Below, piece by piece: positions 9,883 through 19,362 of a DNA stretch of 64,000 bases; position 1 is the stretch's first letter, and each line of letters begins with the position of its first letter. This DNA is from Dryocola sp. LX212 (lineage in GTDB: Bacteria > Pseudomonadota > Gammaproteobacteria > Enterobacterales > Enterobacteriaceae). The stretch lies in NCBI GenBank assembly GCA_041504365.1, contig CP167917.1:3348001-3412000 (forward strand). Direction: 5' to 3'. Under the pieces are notes generated by a model, which had not been told where the DNA came from, searched no databases, and worked only from the letters and a program-made list of their open reading frames with translations. The position numbers and the translations under genes are program-made.

Positions 9883-9911
9883 AAAAAGGCGGCCTTTTCG
9901 GTCGCCTTTTT
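9883..9911 (+). terminator. acrD intrinsic terminator
   Basis: Nine-base-pair stem AAAAAGGCG / CGCCTTTTT with a GCCTTTTCGGT loop, 20 bases after the acrD stop. The T-run on the + strand suits acrD, and the A-run on the left arm makes it potentially bidirectional, also serving leftward ypfM. Confidence 0.85.
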
Positions 9912-9993
9912 GCTGGTACATCTTCTTAATTTGCTGGTGTCGCTTACCGAAGCATTTCAATAAGAACATCCTGCTGTTGCTCGTCTGGTCAGA

Positions 9994-10053
9994 TCATTTA
10001 CGAAGCATATCTTCAATGAAATCTTTCCAGTTCCCTAGTTCATGCTCAATCAT
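9994..10053 (-). CDS. ypfM: YpfM, 19-residue conserved microprotein
   Basis: The leftward frame reads MIEHELGNWKDFIEDMLRK and stop. It differs from my recollection of the E. coli YpfM sequence (MIERELGNWKDFIEVMLRK) at two positions, and it lies in the same place, between acrD and yffB. AGAGAGG precedes the ATG by six bases, and a TATAAT hexamer lies further upstream on the same strand (in GCGTATAATTAAAG, about 10070-10080). The function is unknown: an amphipathic helix is plausible, with no membrane segment or signal. E. coli YpfM is reported as an expressed small protein. Confidence 0.88.
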   Translation of the reverse strand: MIEHELGNWKDFIEDMLRK

Positions 10054-10569
10054 AACGGCCTCTCTTATAATTGCTTTAATTATACGCAATCCATTTTACG
10101 GTTGGAATCCATTCTGAATAGCTGCTTTTATGACCGCCATCGCATATTAACGACTTTACGTATACCCCTAATCTTAACCCGTACTTTGGCGAATAATGTG
10201 ACGCAGCACCTGAAACAAAATGTTTCTGCCAATTTCAGAATTTTTATAAAGAAATAAGGAAGCGCAGGCCAGGCGGAATCTAAGCGGGACGGGGGCGTGA
10301 GCAGCCGTGTCAAAGAATGCAGAAGCTATTTAACTATGCAGTATGGGTTTAAGACGAAACTCATTAATGTGATGCTTTTCAATTACTGAAGAAGGATGCC
10401 GGATGCATAATTGATGAAATATTATTCGAAATGCAGCGCAACGGTTATATTATCTGATGAAAAGAGTAGTAATCAGGTTATATTTTTCCCTGGCACTTTT
10501 TTATCATCTTTTAATCATGCTAATTATCTGATTAAAAATTCAGAATTTCGACATAAGGACTGAATCTCC
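10054..10569. other. AT-rich intergenic region between ypfM and yffB (516 bp)
   Basis: No credible gene. An open frame of 71 codons at 10042-10257 has composition and codon use unlike a protein here and starts inside ypfM. The region holds the ypfM promoter at its left end. A 10-bp direct repeat ATTATCTGAT is at 10449-10458 and 10523-10532. A single heptamer TACCCCT in GTATACCCCTAAT (near 10160) matches the NarL/NarP half-site but has no partner. The region is visibly more AT-rich than its flanks. Confidence 0.6.
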
Positions 10570-10926
10570 GTGATCACCCTCTACGGCATTAAAAATTGCG
10601 ACACCATCAAAAAAGCGCGCCGCTGGCTGGAGTCAAACGGCGTGGAGTACCAGTTTCATGACTACCGCACGGACGGCCTTGGTGCTGAGCTGCTGAACGG
10701 TTTTATTGCGGAGCTGGGCTGGGAAGCGCTGCTCAATACCCGTGGCACCACCTGGCGCAAGCTGGACGAAGCGCGCCGCGAATCCATTAAAGACGCGGCA
10801 GGCGCCGCCGCATTAATGTTGGAAATGCCCGCAATGATTAAACGACCATTGCTCTGCGCGCCCGGGCAGCCTATGCTGCTGGGTTTCAACGAATCAAACT
10901 ATCAGCAGTTTATCAACGAGGTATAG
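10570..10926 (+). CDS. yffB: YffB, ArsC/Spx-fold putative reductase
   Basis: Small cytoplasmic protein (118 residues) of the ArsC/Spx/MgsR family with a thioredoxin-like fold. It begins with a GTG ([15 protein letters not shown]), preceded by AAGGA about ten bases upstream; the E. coli orthologue also starts with GTG and has the same length. The single N-terminal Cys in NCDT occupies the family active-site position. The true substrate is unknown; the E. coli protein has been suggested to bind glutathione. dapE follows after four bases, so the two are co-transcribed. Confidence 0.9.
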   Translation: MITLYGIKNCDTIKKARRWLESNGVEYQFHDYRTDGLGAELLNGFIAELGWEALLNTRGTTWRKLDEARRESIKDAAGAAALMLEMPAMIKRPLLCAPGQPMLLGFNESNYQQFINEV

Positions 10927-10930
10927 TGCT

Positions 10931-12058
10931 ATGTCCTGCCCGGTTATCGAGCTGACGCAACAGCTTATCCGCCGCCCTTCCCTTAGCCCAGACGATGCAG
11001 GCTGCCAGGCGCTGCTGATTGAGCGGCTGCGCGCGATTGGTTTTACCGTCGAGCATATGGATTTTGGCGACACGCAAAACTTCTGGGCATGGCGAGGACA
11101 AGGGGAAACGCTGGCGTTTGCTGGTCACACCGACGTCGTGCCGTCCGGCGATGCGGACCGCTGGATCAACCCACCGTTTGAACCCACTATCCGCGACGGC
11201 ATGCTGTTTGGCCGTGGTGCCGCCGACATGAAAGGGTCGCTGGCGGCGATGGTGGTCGCAGCCGAACGTTTTGTCGCTCAGCACCCGAATCACCGTGGTC
11301 GCCTGGCCTTCCTGATCACCTCAGATGAAGAGGCCAGCGCTAAAAATGGTACCGTTAAGGTGGTTGAAACGCTGATGGAACGCCGTGAACGCCTGGACTA
11401 CTGTCTGGTGGGTGAGCCTTCCAGTACCGAAGTCGTTGGGGACGTGGTGAAAAATGGCCGCCGCGGCTCGCTGACCTGCAACCTGACCATCCATGGCGTC
11501 CAGGGGCACGTCGCCTACCCGCATCTGGCGGACAACCCGGTTCATCGCGCCGCGCCAATGCTCAACGAGCTGGTCGGTATCGAGTGGGACAAGGGCAACG
11601 AATTCTTCCCGGCCACCAGCATGCAGATTGCCAACGTGCAGGCAGGGACCGGCAGCAACAACGTCATCCCGGGCGACATGTTTGTGCAGTTCAACTTCCG
11701 CTTCAGCACCGAGCTGACGGATGCCGACATCAAGCAGCGCGTCATTGCCCTGCTCGAGAAACACCAGCTGCGCTACACGCTCGACTGGTGGCTGTCGGGT
11801 CAACCGTTCCTTACCTCACGTGGTAAGCTGGTGGATGCGGTAGTGAACGCGGTTGAGCACTATAATGAGATCAGGCCGCAGCTGTTAACCACGGGTGGCA
11901 CCTCTGATGGACGCTTTATCGCGCGGATGGGGGCGCAGGTTGTGGAGCTGGGGCCGGTGAACGCGACCATTCATAAAATTAATGAGTGTGTAAACGCCGC
12001 CGATCTGCAGCTTCTGGCCCGCATGTATCAGCGTATTATGGAACAGCTCGTCGCCTGA
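10931..12058 (+). CDS. dapE: DapE, succinyl-diaminopimelate desuccinylase
   Basis: Lysine/peptidoglycan precursor synthesis: hydrolyses N-succinyl-LL-2,6-diaminopimelate to LL-diaminopimelate and succinate in the cytoplasm. The 375 residues carry the M20 dizinc peptidase motifs: [11 protein letters not shown] (His ligand), GRGAADMKG (bridging Asp) and [12 protein letters not shown] (Glu general base and Glu ligand), with a C-terminal His near [10 protein letters not shown]. It follows yffB by four bases and is followed by ypfN, the E. coli order. Confidence 0.97.
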   Translation: MSCPVIELTQQLIRRPSLSPDDAGCQALLIERLRAIGFTVEHMDFGDTQNFWAWRGQGETLAFAGHTDVVPSGDADRWINPPFEPTIRDGMLFGRGAADMKGSLAAMVVAAERFVAQHPNHRGRLAFLITSDEEASAKNGTVKVVETLMERRERLDYCLVGEPSSTEVVGDVVKNGRRGSLTCNLTIHGVQGHVAYPHLADNPVHRAAPMLNELVGIEWDKGNEFFPATSMQIANVQAGTGSNNVIPGDMFVQFNFRFSTELTDADIKQRVIALLEKHQLRYTLDWWLSGQPFLTSRGKLVDAVVNAVEHYNEIRPQLLTTGGTSDGRFIARMGAQVVELGPVNATIHKINECVNAADLQLLARMYQRIMEQLVA

Positions 12059-12087
12059 CGGGCCGTACAACTCAAAGAGGTACCGGC

Positions 12088-12279
12088 ATGGAATGGCTCT
12101 CGCATTACTGGTGGATTATCGTTCTGGTGCTGCTGTTAGGCATCTTCCTTAACGTGATTAAGGATTTGAAACGCATCGACCCGAAGAAATACATGGCAAA
12201 CAAGCCCGAGCTTCCACCGCATCGTGACTTTAACGATAAGTGGGATGACGAAGACGACTTTCCTAAGAAGAAGCCTTAG
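12088..12279 (+). CDS. ypfN: YpfN, UPF0370 small membrane protein
   Basis: A 63-residue protein with one N-terminal membrane segment (about residues 3-23, [21 protein letters not shown]) and a charged acidic/basic tail ([23 protein letters not shown], then [11 protein letters not shown]). Length and sequence match the E. coli UPF0370 protein. The ATG is preceded by AAAGAGG with suitable spacing; longer in-frame extensions run back into dapE and are not supported. The function is unknown. Confidence 0.92.
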   Translation: MEWLSHYWWIIVLVLLLGIFLNVIKDLKRIDPKKYMANKPELPPHRDFNDKWDDEDDFPKKKP

Positions 12280-12283
12280 AACA

Positions 12284-12347
12284 CGGGTGGATCGACGTAA
12301 ACGTCATCCGCCCTTACAAGGTCGGGTGACGTAAGCTTACCCGACCT
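12284..12347. terminator. Two tandem hairpins between convergent ypfN and tmcA
   Basis: First hairpin 12284-12313: GGGTGGAT / ATCCGCCC plus inner GACGT / ACGTC. Second hairpin 12319-12347: AGGTCGGGT / ACCCGACCT, whose right arm overlaps the last codons of tmcA. Neither has a long T-run. The GGTCGG core resembles the REP-like repeats at 19363-19534. Likely a bidirectional transcript end. Confidence 0.5.
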
Positions 12348-14337
12348 GCAACTGCTTAACGGCGGTTTTCAACGCCTCGCCCTTCGGTTTATCAAGCAAA
12401 ATAAGAGCCTGCTCCGCCTCCTGACGCATGGCGGCCAGCAAAGCTTTACGCCCGGAAAGGCGAAGCTTCTCGCAAACCTGCTCCGCTGTCAGCCGCGCCT
12501 GAACTCTTCCCCGCAGAGCATTCAGCGGCAGTTCGCTCGTCTGAAGCAGGCGGTTAAGCGAGCCAGTACACGCCTCAACGGGACGATGCGCAAAGGCAAA
12601 GCCTGCGAGCTCATACCAGTCATCATCATTTAACGCTGCCTCTGCGGACGGCATGACGGGCAAAGGCTCGTCTATCCACGGCTGCAGCCAGGTGATATCC
12701 CGCGTCAGACGCTGCGCTTCGAAGCGGGTCAGCGCCTCACCTTCAACGCTTAACGGCAGGAGCGCCATCGCGGTATAGCAGCCGCTGCTCGCTTCCCGGT
12801 GGCTGCCCACCCGCACCAGCACAAATCCGCAGCTTTCCCAGAATCGCCATAGCTCATCGGTAAAACCAAAGCTGACCGACAGATAATCAAAACCGCGCCG
12901 GGCGAGCGCTTTCGCCATGGCTATCATCCGTCCGCCGAGCTGCTGACGCTGGCGCAGAGGATGCACGGCAATGCGGCTTACGCGCAGCCCACGCAGGGTT
13001 GCCGCAAGCGGGCTGCCGCCATGTGCAGCCAGGGACTGCGCCACTAGATTTCCACGGGGACGACGAAAGCCTGCCCACACGGCGCGGCTCAGGTTTTCAT
13101 CCAGCCCACCTTCTTCCACCAGCCAGGCTGCCCCGACGGTGCCGTCACCGGCGCCTGCCGCAATGAAATGCTGCCCTGGAGCGTCCAGCATTCTGCGCCA
13201 GTCCAGCGGTGAGGTGCGGTAGTGCGCCCCGGAGAGCAGGCGGTACATCTGCTGGATCTGTTCACCATCACGCTGCTCTACGGCGTTAAGCTCAACGGCG
13301 CTACCGGACACGTCGGTAACGTCCGCCTCATCGAAAAGCAAAATCGCGTCGAGCAGGATTTCAAGCGGATCGTTCTTCGCCCAGCGAATCGGCGTTGAAA
13401 GGCTGTAACGCTTCAGATCCGCGATGCTGGCGCAGAACTTAAGCAGGAAGCCTCGCCCTGTGCCTTCATAGCCCTGCACCGTCGTGGTCAGCAGGGTGCG
13501 AGGAAAGAGAGCGATAAGTCTGCGCAGCTGCGGTGCAGGAAGCGCTGCGGCTTCGTCGATAATCAGCCAGTCAGCGTCAGGTTTTTGCTGTTGGGCCAGC
13601 AGGGCATCCGGCGCAACAAAGTTGAATTTATCCCCCGCGTGGAGCGCCAGCACGTCCGTTGCTCCCCGGGTGGGTGCAGTGACAATCGCTTTACTGGGAA
13701 GGCTGCTGACGAACATTCCCGCTAGCGCAGATTTTCCCCGCCCACGCGGCGCGGTCACGACGGCTACGCCAGACATTAGAGACCGGAGCGAAGCAAGGAT
13801 ATCCGCCTGTTCCAGCTCGGGCGAACCGTTCGCCGGGTGCCACTGCGGGCGGACTATAAACTCGGGTAAATACAGAGGATGATGCTGCTGCCAGAGAAAA
13901 GACTCCCCGTCGGCCTCAACGCTGCGCCTGAGGTGATTAACAAAGTTAGGCGTCGGGATGGCCTGCGGGCGGTCGCTCCAGCGGCACGAGTCCGCATCGG
14001 GAAGCATGGGCCAGCGCGTCCAGTCAGGCACCAGCAGAACCAGCCAGCTGCCCGCTTTCAGCGTCCCCGCAACGGCGGCCAGCGCTTCGGCATCCAGCCC
14101 GTTGCGGGCATCAAAAACAGCATGTAAAAATTCACGGCCCAGCAGCGTACGCACGGCAGATGGCGCGCAGTTCACGGGAAACTCCGGCGCCGCGCCAACC
14201 CACAGCCAGTCGCCGGGAAGCTGGCCGGCCACCGTGCCGACCTGCTGGCTACACCATACCGCTTCGCCTGCGATAACCAGCATGCGGCGAATGCCGCTGC
14301 GGGCCATTTCGGCTGTCGCCTGCCTTAGCTGCTCCAT
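12337..14337 (-). CDS. tmcA: TmcA, tRNA(Met) cytidine acetyltransferase
   Basis: Makes N4-acetylcytidine at the wobble base (C34) of elongator tRNA-Met, using acetyl-CoA and ATP or GTP, which prevents misreading of the Ile AUA codon. The 666-residue protein has an N-terminal domain, then an RNA-helicase-like module with Walker A TAPRGRGKSAL (about residues 195-205) and Walker B LIIDEAAALP, then a GNAT acetyltransferase module (RIAVHPLRQRQQLGGRMIA). It lies just downstream of ypfJ (23-base gap), as in E. coli. Confidence 0.95.
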   Translation of the reverse strand: MEQLRQATAEMARSGIRRMLVIAGEAVWCSQQVGTVAGQLPGDWLWVGAAPEFPVNCAPSAVRTLLGREFLHAVFDARNGLDAEALAAVAGTLKAGSWLVLLVPDWTRWPMLPDADSCRWSDRPQAIPTPNFVNHLRRSVEADGESFLWQQHHPLYLPEFIVRPQWHPANGSPELEQADILASLRSLMSGVAVVTAPRGRGKSALAGMFVSSLPSKAIVTAPTRGATDVLALHAGDKFNFVAPDALLAQQQKPDADWLIIDEAAALPAPQLRRLIALFPRTLLTTTVQGYEGTGRGFLLKFCASIADLKRYSLSTPIRWAKNDPLEILLDAILLFDEADVTDVSGSAVELNAVEQRDGEQIQQMYRLLSGAHYRTSPLDWRRMLDAPGQHFIAAGAGDGTVGAAWLVEEGGLDENLSRAVWAGFRRPRGNLVAQSLAAHGGSPLAATLRGLRVSRIAVHPLRQRQQLGGRMIAMAKALARRGFDYLSVSFGFTDELWRFWESCGFVLVRVGSHREASSGCYTAMALLPLSVEGEALTRFEAQRLTRDITWLQPWIDEPLPVMPSAEAALNDDDWYELAGFAFAHRPVEACTGSLNRLLQTSELPLNALRGRVQARLTAEQVCEKLRLSGRKALLAAMRQEAEQALILLDKPKGEALKTAVKQLQVG

Positions 14338-14360
14338 GCTCGCCTTCCTTCTTGCTGCGG

Positions 14361-15233
14361 CTAGCGGACGCTGTTACCAAAGGTATTACACTGCGCCGGG
14401 TCACCGCTGTCGAAGCCGCGCTTAAACCAGGTGTAACGCTGCTCGGAGGTACCGTGCGTGAAGCTATCCGGTACCACGCGGCCCTGCCCCTGCTGCTGCA
14501 GGCGATCGTCGCCAATGGCCTCGGCGGCATTAAGCGCTTCTTTCAGGTCGCCCGCGTCGAGCACTTCCTGCTTCTGCATGCTGTGCCCCCAGACGCCCGC
14601 GAAGCAGTCCGCCTGTAGCTCCATTTTCACCGACAGATGGTTGCCTTCAACCTGCGAAGCATTTTGCTGCAGCTGGCGTACTTTCGGCTCGATGCCCAGC
14701 AGCTTCTGCACGTGGTGTCCCACTTCGTGAGCAATGACGTAGCCCTGGGCAAAGTCGCCGTCGGCGCCCAGTTTGGTTTTCATTTCGTCATAGAAGGAGA
14801 GATCGATATAGACGGTGCTGTCCACCGGGCAGTAGAACGGCCCCATTACTGACTGCCCTGTGCCGCAGCCAGTGCGCGTGGCACCACGGTACATCACCAG
14901 CTTTGGCTGCTGGTAGCTACGCCCCATCTGCTGGAAGATTTGTCCCCAGGTGTCTTCCGTTGTTGCGAGGATCACCGAGGTAAATTTAGCCGATTCGTCA
15001 TCATTTGGGCTGATGGAACGCTGAGTGGTTTGCTGTGTGAGCGGCTGACCGCCGCCAAGCAGGGCCGAAAGATCGACGCCGTAATAGCCGGCCACAACCA
15101 CGACAACCAGCAGGATCAGCCCGCCTTTACCCCGAGGGATACGAAACCCACCGCCGCCGCCTAAGCTCGGGCCGGAGGAATTATTTCGCCTGTCTTCTAC
15201 ATTGTCGCTTTCACGACGACCTTGCCAACGCAT
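14361..15233 (-). CDS. ypfJ: YpfJ, membrane-anchored putative neutral zinc metallopeptidase
   Basis: A 290-residue protein of the YpfJ/zinc metallopeptidase family. A basic, Gly-rich N-terminus (about residues 1-35) is followed by one membrane segment ([18 protein letters not shown]), placing the C-terminal domain in the periplasm. That domain has the zinc motif HEVGHH ([15 protein letters not shown]). Conserved Cys residues ([14 protein letters not shown] and the C-terminal Cys) could form disulfides. Its substrate is unknown. tmcA follows after 23 bases. Confidence 0.92.
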   Translation of the reverse strand: MRWQGRRESDNVEDRRNNSSGPSLGGGGGFRIPRGKGGLILLVVVVVAGYYGVDLSALLGGGQPLTQQTTQRSISPNDDESAKFTSVILATTEDTWGQIFQQMGRSYQQPKLVMYRGATRTGCGTGQSVMGPFYCPVDSTVYIDLSFYDEMKTKLGADGDFAQGYVIAHEVGHHVQKLLGIEPKVRQLQQNASQVEGNHLSVKMELQADCFAGVWGHSMQKQEVLDAGDLKEALNAAEAIGDDRLQQQGQGRVVPDSFTHGTSEQRYTWFKRGFDSGDPAQCNTFGNSVR

Positions 15234-15312
15234 AACCTACCCCATTATTCACAGCTTGTAATAGCTAGATCGTAGGTGGTTAACGGCCGGATTACCATAG
15301 GAAGCGTGCAGT

Positions 15313-15345
15313 GAAAAGGCCGAAAGTACAAAACAATCGGCCTTT
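15313..15345 (-). terminator. purC terminator
   Basis: Stem AAAGGCCGA (15315-15323) / TCGGCCTTT (15337-15345), 20 bases after the purC stop. On the minus strand the stem is followed by a short T-run (TTTTC). Confidence 0.7.
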
Positions 15346-15365
15346 AAAAAATCACGGTGGGGGAA

Positions 15366-16079
15366 TTAGTCGATTTCTACGCCAAGGCGGCGAGCCACTT
15401 CTTCATAAGCTTCAACAAGCCCACCGAGGCTCTGACGGAAACGGTCTTTGTCCATTTTGTCCAGGGTCTCTTTGTCCCACAGGCGGCTGCCGTCCGGTGA
15501 GAACTCATCGCCCAGCACCACTTCGCCCTTGAACAGACCGAACTCCAGCTTGAAGTCCACCAGAATAAGCCCCGCGTCGTCAAACAGCTTGCTCAGCACC
15601 TCGTTCGCTTTGTAGCTCAGCTCGCGCATGCGGGCAAGGTTCTGTTTGTTCACCCAGCCGAAGGTTTCGCAATAAGATTCGTTGACCATCGGGTCGTGCA
15701 TCTCGTCGTTCTTAAGGAACAGGTCGAAAAGCGGCGGATTGAGCACAATGCCTTCTTCAATGCCCAGACGCTTAACCAGGGAGCCAGCCGCACGGTTACG
15801 GATAACGCACTCCACCGGCACCATATCCAGTTTTTTGACCAGCACTTCGTTGTCGGAGAGCAGCCGCTCCATTTGGGTAGGAATACCGGCCTCTTCCAGC
15901 TTCGCCATAATGAAATGGTTAAACTTATTGTTCACCATCCCTTTACGATCGAACTGTTCGATGCGGGCACCGTCTCCTGCTGACGTATCATTGCGAAACT
16001 CAAGTACCAACAGATCCGGATTTTCGGTGCTGTAAACGGTCTTTGCTTTGCCACGATACAACTCAGCTTGCTTTTGCAT
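15366..16079 (-). CDS. purC: PurC, phosphoribosylaminoimidazole-succinocarboxamide (SAICAR) synthase
   Basis: Purine biosynthesis: joins CAIR and aspartate with ATP to make SAICAR. The 237-residue length equals the usual bacterial enzyme. Hallmark segments include [38 protein letters not shown] and [22 protein letters not shown] precedes the ATG. A PurR operator sits about 50 bases upstream, so repression by PurR with hypoxanthine or guanine is expected. Confidence 0.98.
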   Translation of the reverse strand: MQKQAELYRGKAKTVYSTENPDLLVLEFRNDTSAGDGARIEQFDRKGMVNNKFNHFIMAKLEEAGIPTQMERLLSDNEVLVKKLDMVPVECVIRNRAAGSLVKRLGIEEGIVLNPPLFDLFLKNDEMHDPMVNESYCETFGWVNKQNLARMRELSYKANEVLSKLFDDAGLILVDFKLEFGLFKGEVVLGDEFSPDGSRLWDKETLDKMDKDRFRQSLGGLVEAYEEVARRLGVEID

Positions 16080-16128
16080 CTTTCTTACTCCTGGTGAGAT
16101 TTAACGATTAATTCCGCTAACTGGGGCT

Positions 16129-16144
16129 ACGCACACGTTTGCGT
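16129..16144 (-). promoter_or_regulatory. PurR operator of purC
   Basis: On the minus strand the site reads ACGCAAACGTGTGCGT, an excellent match to the PurR consensus ACGCAAACGTTTNCNT. It lies 50-65 bases upstream of the purC ATG, where it would overlap the promoter. Confidence 0.88.
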
Positions 16145-16154
16145 AGGCTACCAG

Positions 16155-16179
16155 AAAAAAGGCCAGATTGCTCTGGCCC
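16155..16179 (-). terminator. bamC (dapA-bamC) terminator
   Basis: Stem GGCCAGA / TCTGGCC with a TTGC loop. On the minus strand it is followed by TTTTTT and begins a few bases after the bamC stop. It separates bamC from the purC promoter. Confidence 0.88.
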
Positions 16180-16185
16180 TTAAAG

Positions 16186-17220
16186 TTACTTGCTGAAAGC
16201 TGCCTGGAATACGGCAACCAGCGCGTCATTTTGCGATTGGGTCAGCGTGTGTCCTTTAGGATCGATGAACTGCAGGCTGCTGCGGTTATCGAGGTCGCCA
16301 ACCTGCAGCTTGTAGTCACCGCTGACCAGACCCGGGTCTTTGGCACCTAAGTCCTGCCAGGCGCTGTCAGACAACGGCTTGTAGGTGACGGCCATGCTGC
16401 CGGTAGAACGCGTGGAGTCAGTCACTTTCATGCCTGCTTTCTCAAGCGTTGCTGGCAAACGGCTCCAGACCACGTTGAACGGAGCACGTACGACCAGCAT
16501 TGGCAAGCCGGTGTCGTCTGCGGCGCTCTGTATATCCAGCTGCGTGGAGGTACGGCTGTCTTTGACGTTCTGGCTGTCCGTCTGGACTTTATCCAGACCC
16601 GCACTGATGACGTTAAGCATCTGCGCGCTGTAACGCTGCAGGGAAGCTGCGTCTGAGACTGGCTTGCCCGCCTGCTCCAGGTTCAGCAGCTTAACCACCA
16701 CTGCCTGCTGATAACCCTGCGGCTTCACGCCGATCTGATAGCGACCACGATACTGTTCGTCTTCGTCAGCACGGTTCCACTGCACCCAGTCGGTAGTCAG
16801 CGACTGGCTTGCGTCATCACGCTTGTCGATGGTGTAGTTGTTAGACTGTAGAACGCTTACCACCTGCGGCCATAGCGTAGTGCCACGGGCGCTTTCAACC
16901 ATCAGCGTAGCGGTATCACCCGTGAACTGGGTACGGGCACCGTTCACCAGCGCCAGCGGTTGGGATGGTGGACGAATGTCCAGCTGTTTGCCTACTGCGC
17001 CACTGCCGTTGGTAACAGGAACGTTATACTGACCGTTCTCCACCGGTAGGATCATGCCCGCTGGCGCGTGCATATCTGCCAGAGGAGGTGCATCCAGATA
17101 GGATTCGTCGCCGCTAACCTGACGCTTATAGCGCTGGTCAGAACTGCATGCGGATAACAGCATGGCAAGCGACACCACTGCAACGGTTGCTACCATCGAC
17201 TTCTGTACTGAGTAAGCCAT
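16186..17220 (-). CDS. bamC: BamC, outer-membrane beta-barrel assembly lipoprotein (NlpB)
   Basis: Accessory lipoprotein of the BamABCDE complex, which inserts beta-barrel proteins into the outer membrane. The 344-residue precursor has a signal peptide with lipobox LLSAC (Cys at about residue 25). A long, poorly structured N-terminal segment follows (about to residue 95), which in E. coli contacts BamD, and then two helix-grip domains. It sits 16 bases after dapA and ends at a terminator, so dapA-bamC form a unit, as in E. coli. Confidence 0.96.
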   Translation of the reverse strand: MAYSVQKSMVATVAVVSLAMLLSACSSDQRYKRQVSGDESYLDAPPLADMHAPAGMILPVENGQYNVPVTNGSGAVGKQLDIRPPSQPLALVNGARTQFTGDTATLMVESARGTTLWPQVVSVLQSNNYTIDKRDDASQSLTTDWVQWNRADEDEQYRGRYQIGVKPQGYQQAVVVKLLNLEQAGKPVSDAASLQRYSAQMLNVISAGLDKVQTDSQNVKDSRTSTQLDIQSAADDTGLPMLVVRAPFNVVWSRLPATLEKAGMKVTDSTRSTGSMAVTYKPLSDSAWQDLGAKDPGLVSGDYKLQVGDLDNRSSLQFIDPKGHTLTQSQNDALVAVFQAAFSK

Positions 17221-17236
17221 TAAATCTCCCTAAACT

Positions 17237-18115
17237 TTACAGCAAACCCGCATGCTTAAGCGCGCTGATAATCACCGGACGACTGGCATCAGTCAGCGGC
17301 GTCATTGGCAGGCGTAAGGTATCGGTCGCCACAAGTCCCAATTCTCTACAGGCCCATTTCACCGGGATAGGATTGGGTTCTACAAATAGTTTGTTATGCA
17401 ACGGCATCAGACGCTGATTGATTTCACGCGCTTGTGCAAATTGCCCATTGGCCGCCAGTTTACACATTTCCGCCATTTCACGCGCGGCTACGTTTGCCGT
17501 AACGGAAATAACGCCGTGGCCGCCGAGCTGCATGAAGTCCAGCGCGCTGGCATCATCACCGCTGACCAGGATGAAGTCATCTTCAACCAGCTCTTTGATC
17601 TGGTTTACTCGCGTTAAGTTCCCGGTGGCTTCTTTGATACCGATAATATTTTTAACTTCCGACAGGCGAGCAACGGTTTCTGGCAGCATGTCGCACCCGG
17701 TACGGGACGGCACATTGTACAGCATTTGCGGCAGGTCGGTGCTTTGCGCGATGGCTTTGAAGTGCTGGTACAACCCTTCCTGCGTTGGGCGGTTGTAATA
17801 AGGCGTGACCGTCAGACAACCAACGATACCGCTATTATCAAAGCGTTTGGTTAAGGAGATAGCTTCGGAAGTGGCATTGGCGCCCGTACCGGCAATAACC
17901 GGAATACGCCCGTCCGCCAGCTCCAGCGTTAACATCACCACATCGCCGTGCTCGTCGTGACTCAGGGTCGCTGACTCTCCGGTCGTCCCTACCGAAACAA
18001 TCGCCGACGTCCCGCTGGCAACATGGTAATCAATCAGTTTTTTCAGGCTTGACCGACAGATATTACCTTTCTCATCCATCGGTGTTACAAGCGCGACAAT
18101 ACTTCCCGTGAACAT
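17237..18115 (-). CDS. dapA: DapA, 4-hydroxy-tetrahydrodipicolinate synthase
   Basis: First committed step of the lysine/diaminopimelate branch: condenses pyruvate with aspartate semialdehyde. TIM-barrel aldolase of 292 residues. Active-site features are [15 protein letters not shown] (Thr pair), [10 protein letters not shown] (Tyr) and [12 protein letters not shown] (Schiff-base Lys). The frame is open six codons further upstream, but the start MFTGSIVAL at 18115 gives the standard length. Lysine feedback inhibition is known for the family; no operator was seen. Confidence 0.97.
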   Translation of the reverse strand: MFTGSIVALVTPMDEKGNICRSSLKKLIDYHVASGTSAIVSVGTTGESATLSHDEHGDVVMLTLELADGRIPVIAGTGANATSEAISLTKRFDNSGIVGCLTVTPYYNRPTQEGLYQHFKAIAQSTDLPQMLYNVPSRTGCDMLPETVARLSEVKNIIGIKEATGNLTRVNQIKELVEDDFILVSGDDASALDFMQLGGHGVISVTANVAAREMAEMCKLAANGQFAQAREINQRLMPLHNKLFVEPNPIPVKWACRELGLVATDTLRLPMTPLTDASRPVIISALKHAGLL

Positions 18116-18260
18116 TGGCCATCCTCTGTGCAAACATGTCCCTCAATGGTACGTTTGGTACAGGATCAAAAGCAAGCCGCCAGGAGGCTCTACACGGTTG
18201 TATGCGGGATTTTTTTATGCTTTCCTTATGATCTCCCACCGATTCACAGGAAGAACACGT

Positions 18261-18815
18261 TTGACACCTTCACCTCACCATTATTTGGTTATCACGGCTC
18301 TGGGTGCTGACCGCCCTGGTATTGTCAATACCATCACCCGCCATGTGAGCAGCTGTGGCTGTAATATCGAAGACAGCCGCCTGGCCATGCTCGGTGAAGA
18401 GTTCACGTTTATTATGCTGCTGTCCGGTAGCTGGAACGCGATAACCCTGATTGAATCGACGCTGCCACTCAAGGGCGCAGAGCTGGATCTGTTGATTGTG
18501 ATGAAGCGCACCGCGGCCCAGGACAGACCAGCCATGCCTGCCACGGTTTGGGTACAGGTTGAGGTAACGGATTCACCGCATTTGATCGAACGCTTTACAG
18601 ATTTATTCGACACGCACCACATGAACATCGCCGAGCTGGTTTCCCGCACGCAACCCGCGCAGGAAAATACGCCGCCGCAGCTCTACATTCAAATCACTGC
18701 CCATAGTCCTGCGTCAGAAGATGCCGCAATTATTGAACAGGCCTTCAAAGCCCTATGTACAGAGCTTAAAGCACAAGGCACTATTAGCGTGGTGAACCCA
18801 CAGCAAGATGAATAA
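18261..18815 (+). CDS. gcvR: GcvR, ACT-domain repressor partner of the glycine cleavage system
   Basis: In E. coli GcvR binds GcvA and blocks activation of gcvTHP when glycine is scarce. It has two ACT domains, HYLVITALGADRPGIVNTITRHV at the N-terminus and VQVEVTDSPHLIERFTDLFD about residue 95. I chose the TTG at 18261: it gives MTPSPHHYLV, which aligns without gaps to the E. coli start MTLSSQHYLV, and AGGAAG lies seven bases upstream. Upstream ATG codons (for example 18228) lack such a site. It is divergent from dapA and followed by bcp after 15 bases. Confidence 0.9.
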   Translation: MTPSPHHYLVITALGADRPGIVNTITRHVSSCGCNIEDSRLAMLGEEFTFIMLLSGSWNAITLIESTLPLKGAELDLLIVMKRTAAQDRPAMPATVWVQVEVTDSPHLIERFTDLFDTHHMNIAELVSRTQPAQENTPPQLYIQITAHSPASEDAAIIEQAFKALCTELKAQGTISVVNPQQDE

Positions 18816-18830
18816 AGACGGAGAGTAGTG

Positions 18831-19301
18831 ATGAGCCCACTGAAAGCCGGTGACAGTGCACCGAAATTTAGCCTGCCCGATCAAGACGGCGAGCAAGTAA
18901 ATTTGACCGACTTCCAGGGACAGCGCGTTCTGGTTTATTTCTATCCCAAAGCGATGACGCCAGGCTGCACCGTTCAGGCATGCGGTCTGCGCGACAACAT
19001 GGATGAGTTGAAAAAAGCGAACGTTGAAGTGCTGGGTATCAGCACCGACAAAGCTGAGAAGCTCTCGCGTTTTGCCGAAAAAGAGTTGCTGAACTTCACC
19101 CTGCTTTCTGACGAAGACCATAAGGTCTGCGAGCAGTTTGGCGTGTGGGGCGAGAAAACCTTTATGGGCAAAACCTACGACGGCATTCACCGCATCAGCT
19201 TCCTGCTGGACGGTGAAGGGAAAGTTGAAAAAGTGTTTGATGATTTCAAAACCAGCAATCATCACGATATCGTGGTGAACTGGCTGAAAGAGAACGCTTA
19301 G
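18831..19301 (+). CDS. bcp: Bcp, thiol peroxidase (peroxiredoxin Q)
   Basis: Cytoplasmic peroxiredoxin that reduces organic hydroperoxides and hydrogen peroxide using thioredoxin. The 156 residues contain the peroxidatic Cys in TPGCTVQAC, with the resolving Cys five residues later, as in the E. coli enzyme. The frame also opens at a GTG just upstream (18828), but the adjacent ATG at 18831 with GGAGAG upstream is the natural start. It ends 18 bases before a strong terminator. Confidence 0.97.
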   Translation: MSPLKAGDSAPKFSLPDQDGEQVNLTDFQGQRVLVYFYPKAMTPGCTVQACGLRDNMDELKKANVEVLGISTDKAEKLSRFAEKELLNFTLLSDEDHKVCEQFGVWGEKTFMGKTYDGIHRISFLLDGEGKVEKVFDDFKTSNHHDIVVNWLKENA

Positions 19302-19318
19302 CTCTGCCAAAATTAAAA

Positions 19319-19345
19319 AAGCCGACTTCACGTCGGCTTTTTATT
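19319..19345 (+). terminator. bcp terminator (copy 1 of a duplicated 27-mer)
   Basis: GCCGAC / GTCGGC stem with a TTCAC loop, preceded by an A-run and followed by TTTTTATT. The 27 bases from 19319 to 19345 recur exactly at 19542-19568. Confidence 0.9.
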
Positions 19346-19362
19346 GCTGATATACCTTTGTC

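Noticed and set aside
10042-10257. 71-codon open frame in the acrD-yffB gap
   Set aside because: It begins within ypfM on the other strand, lacks a ribosome binding site, and its composition (many Asn, Thr, Ile and rare codons) looks non-coding.
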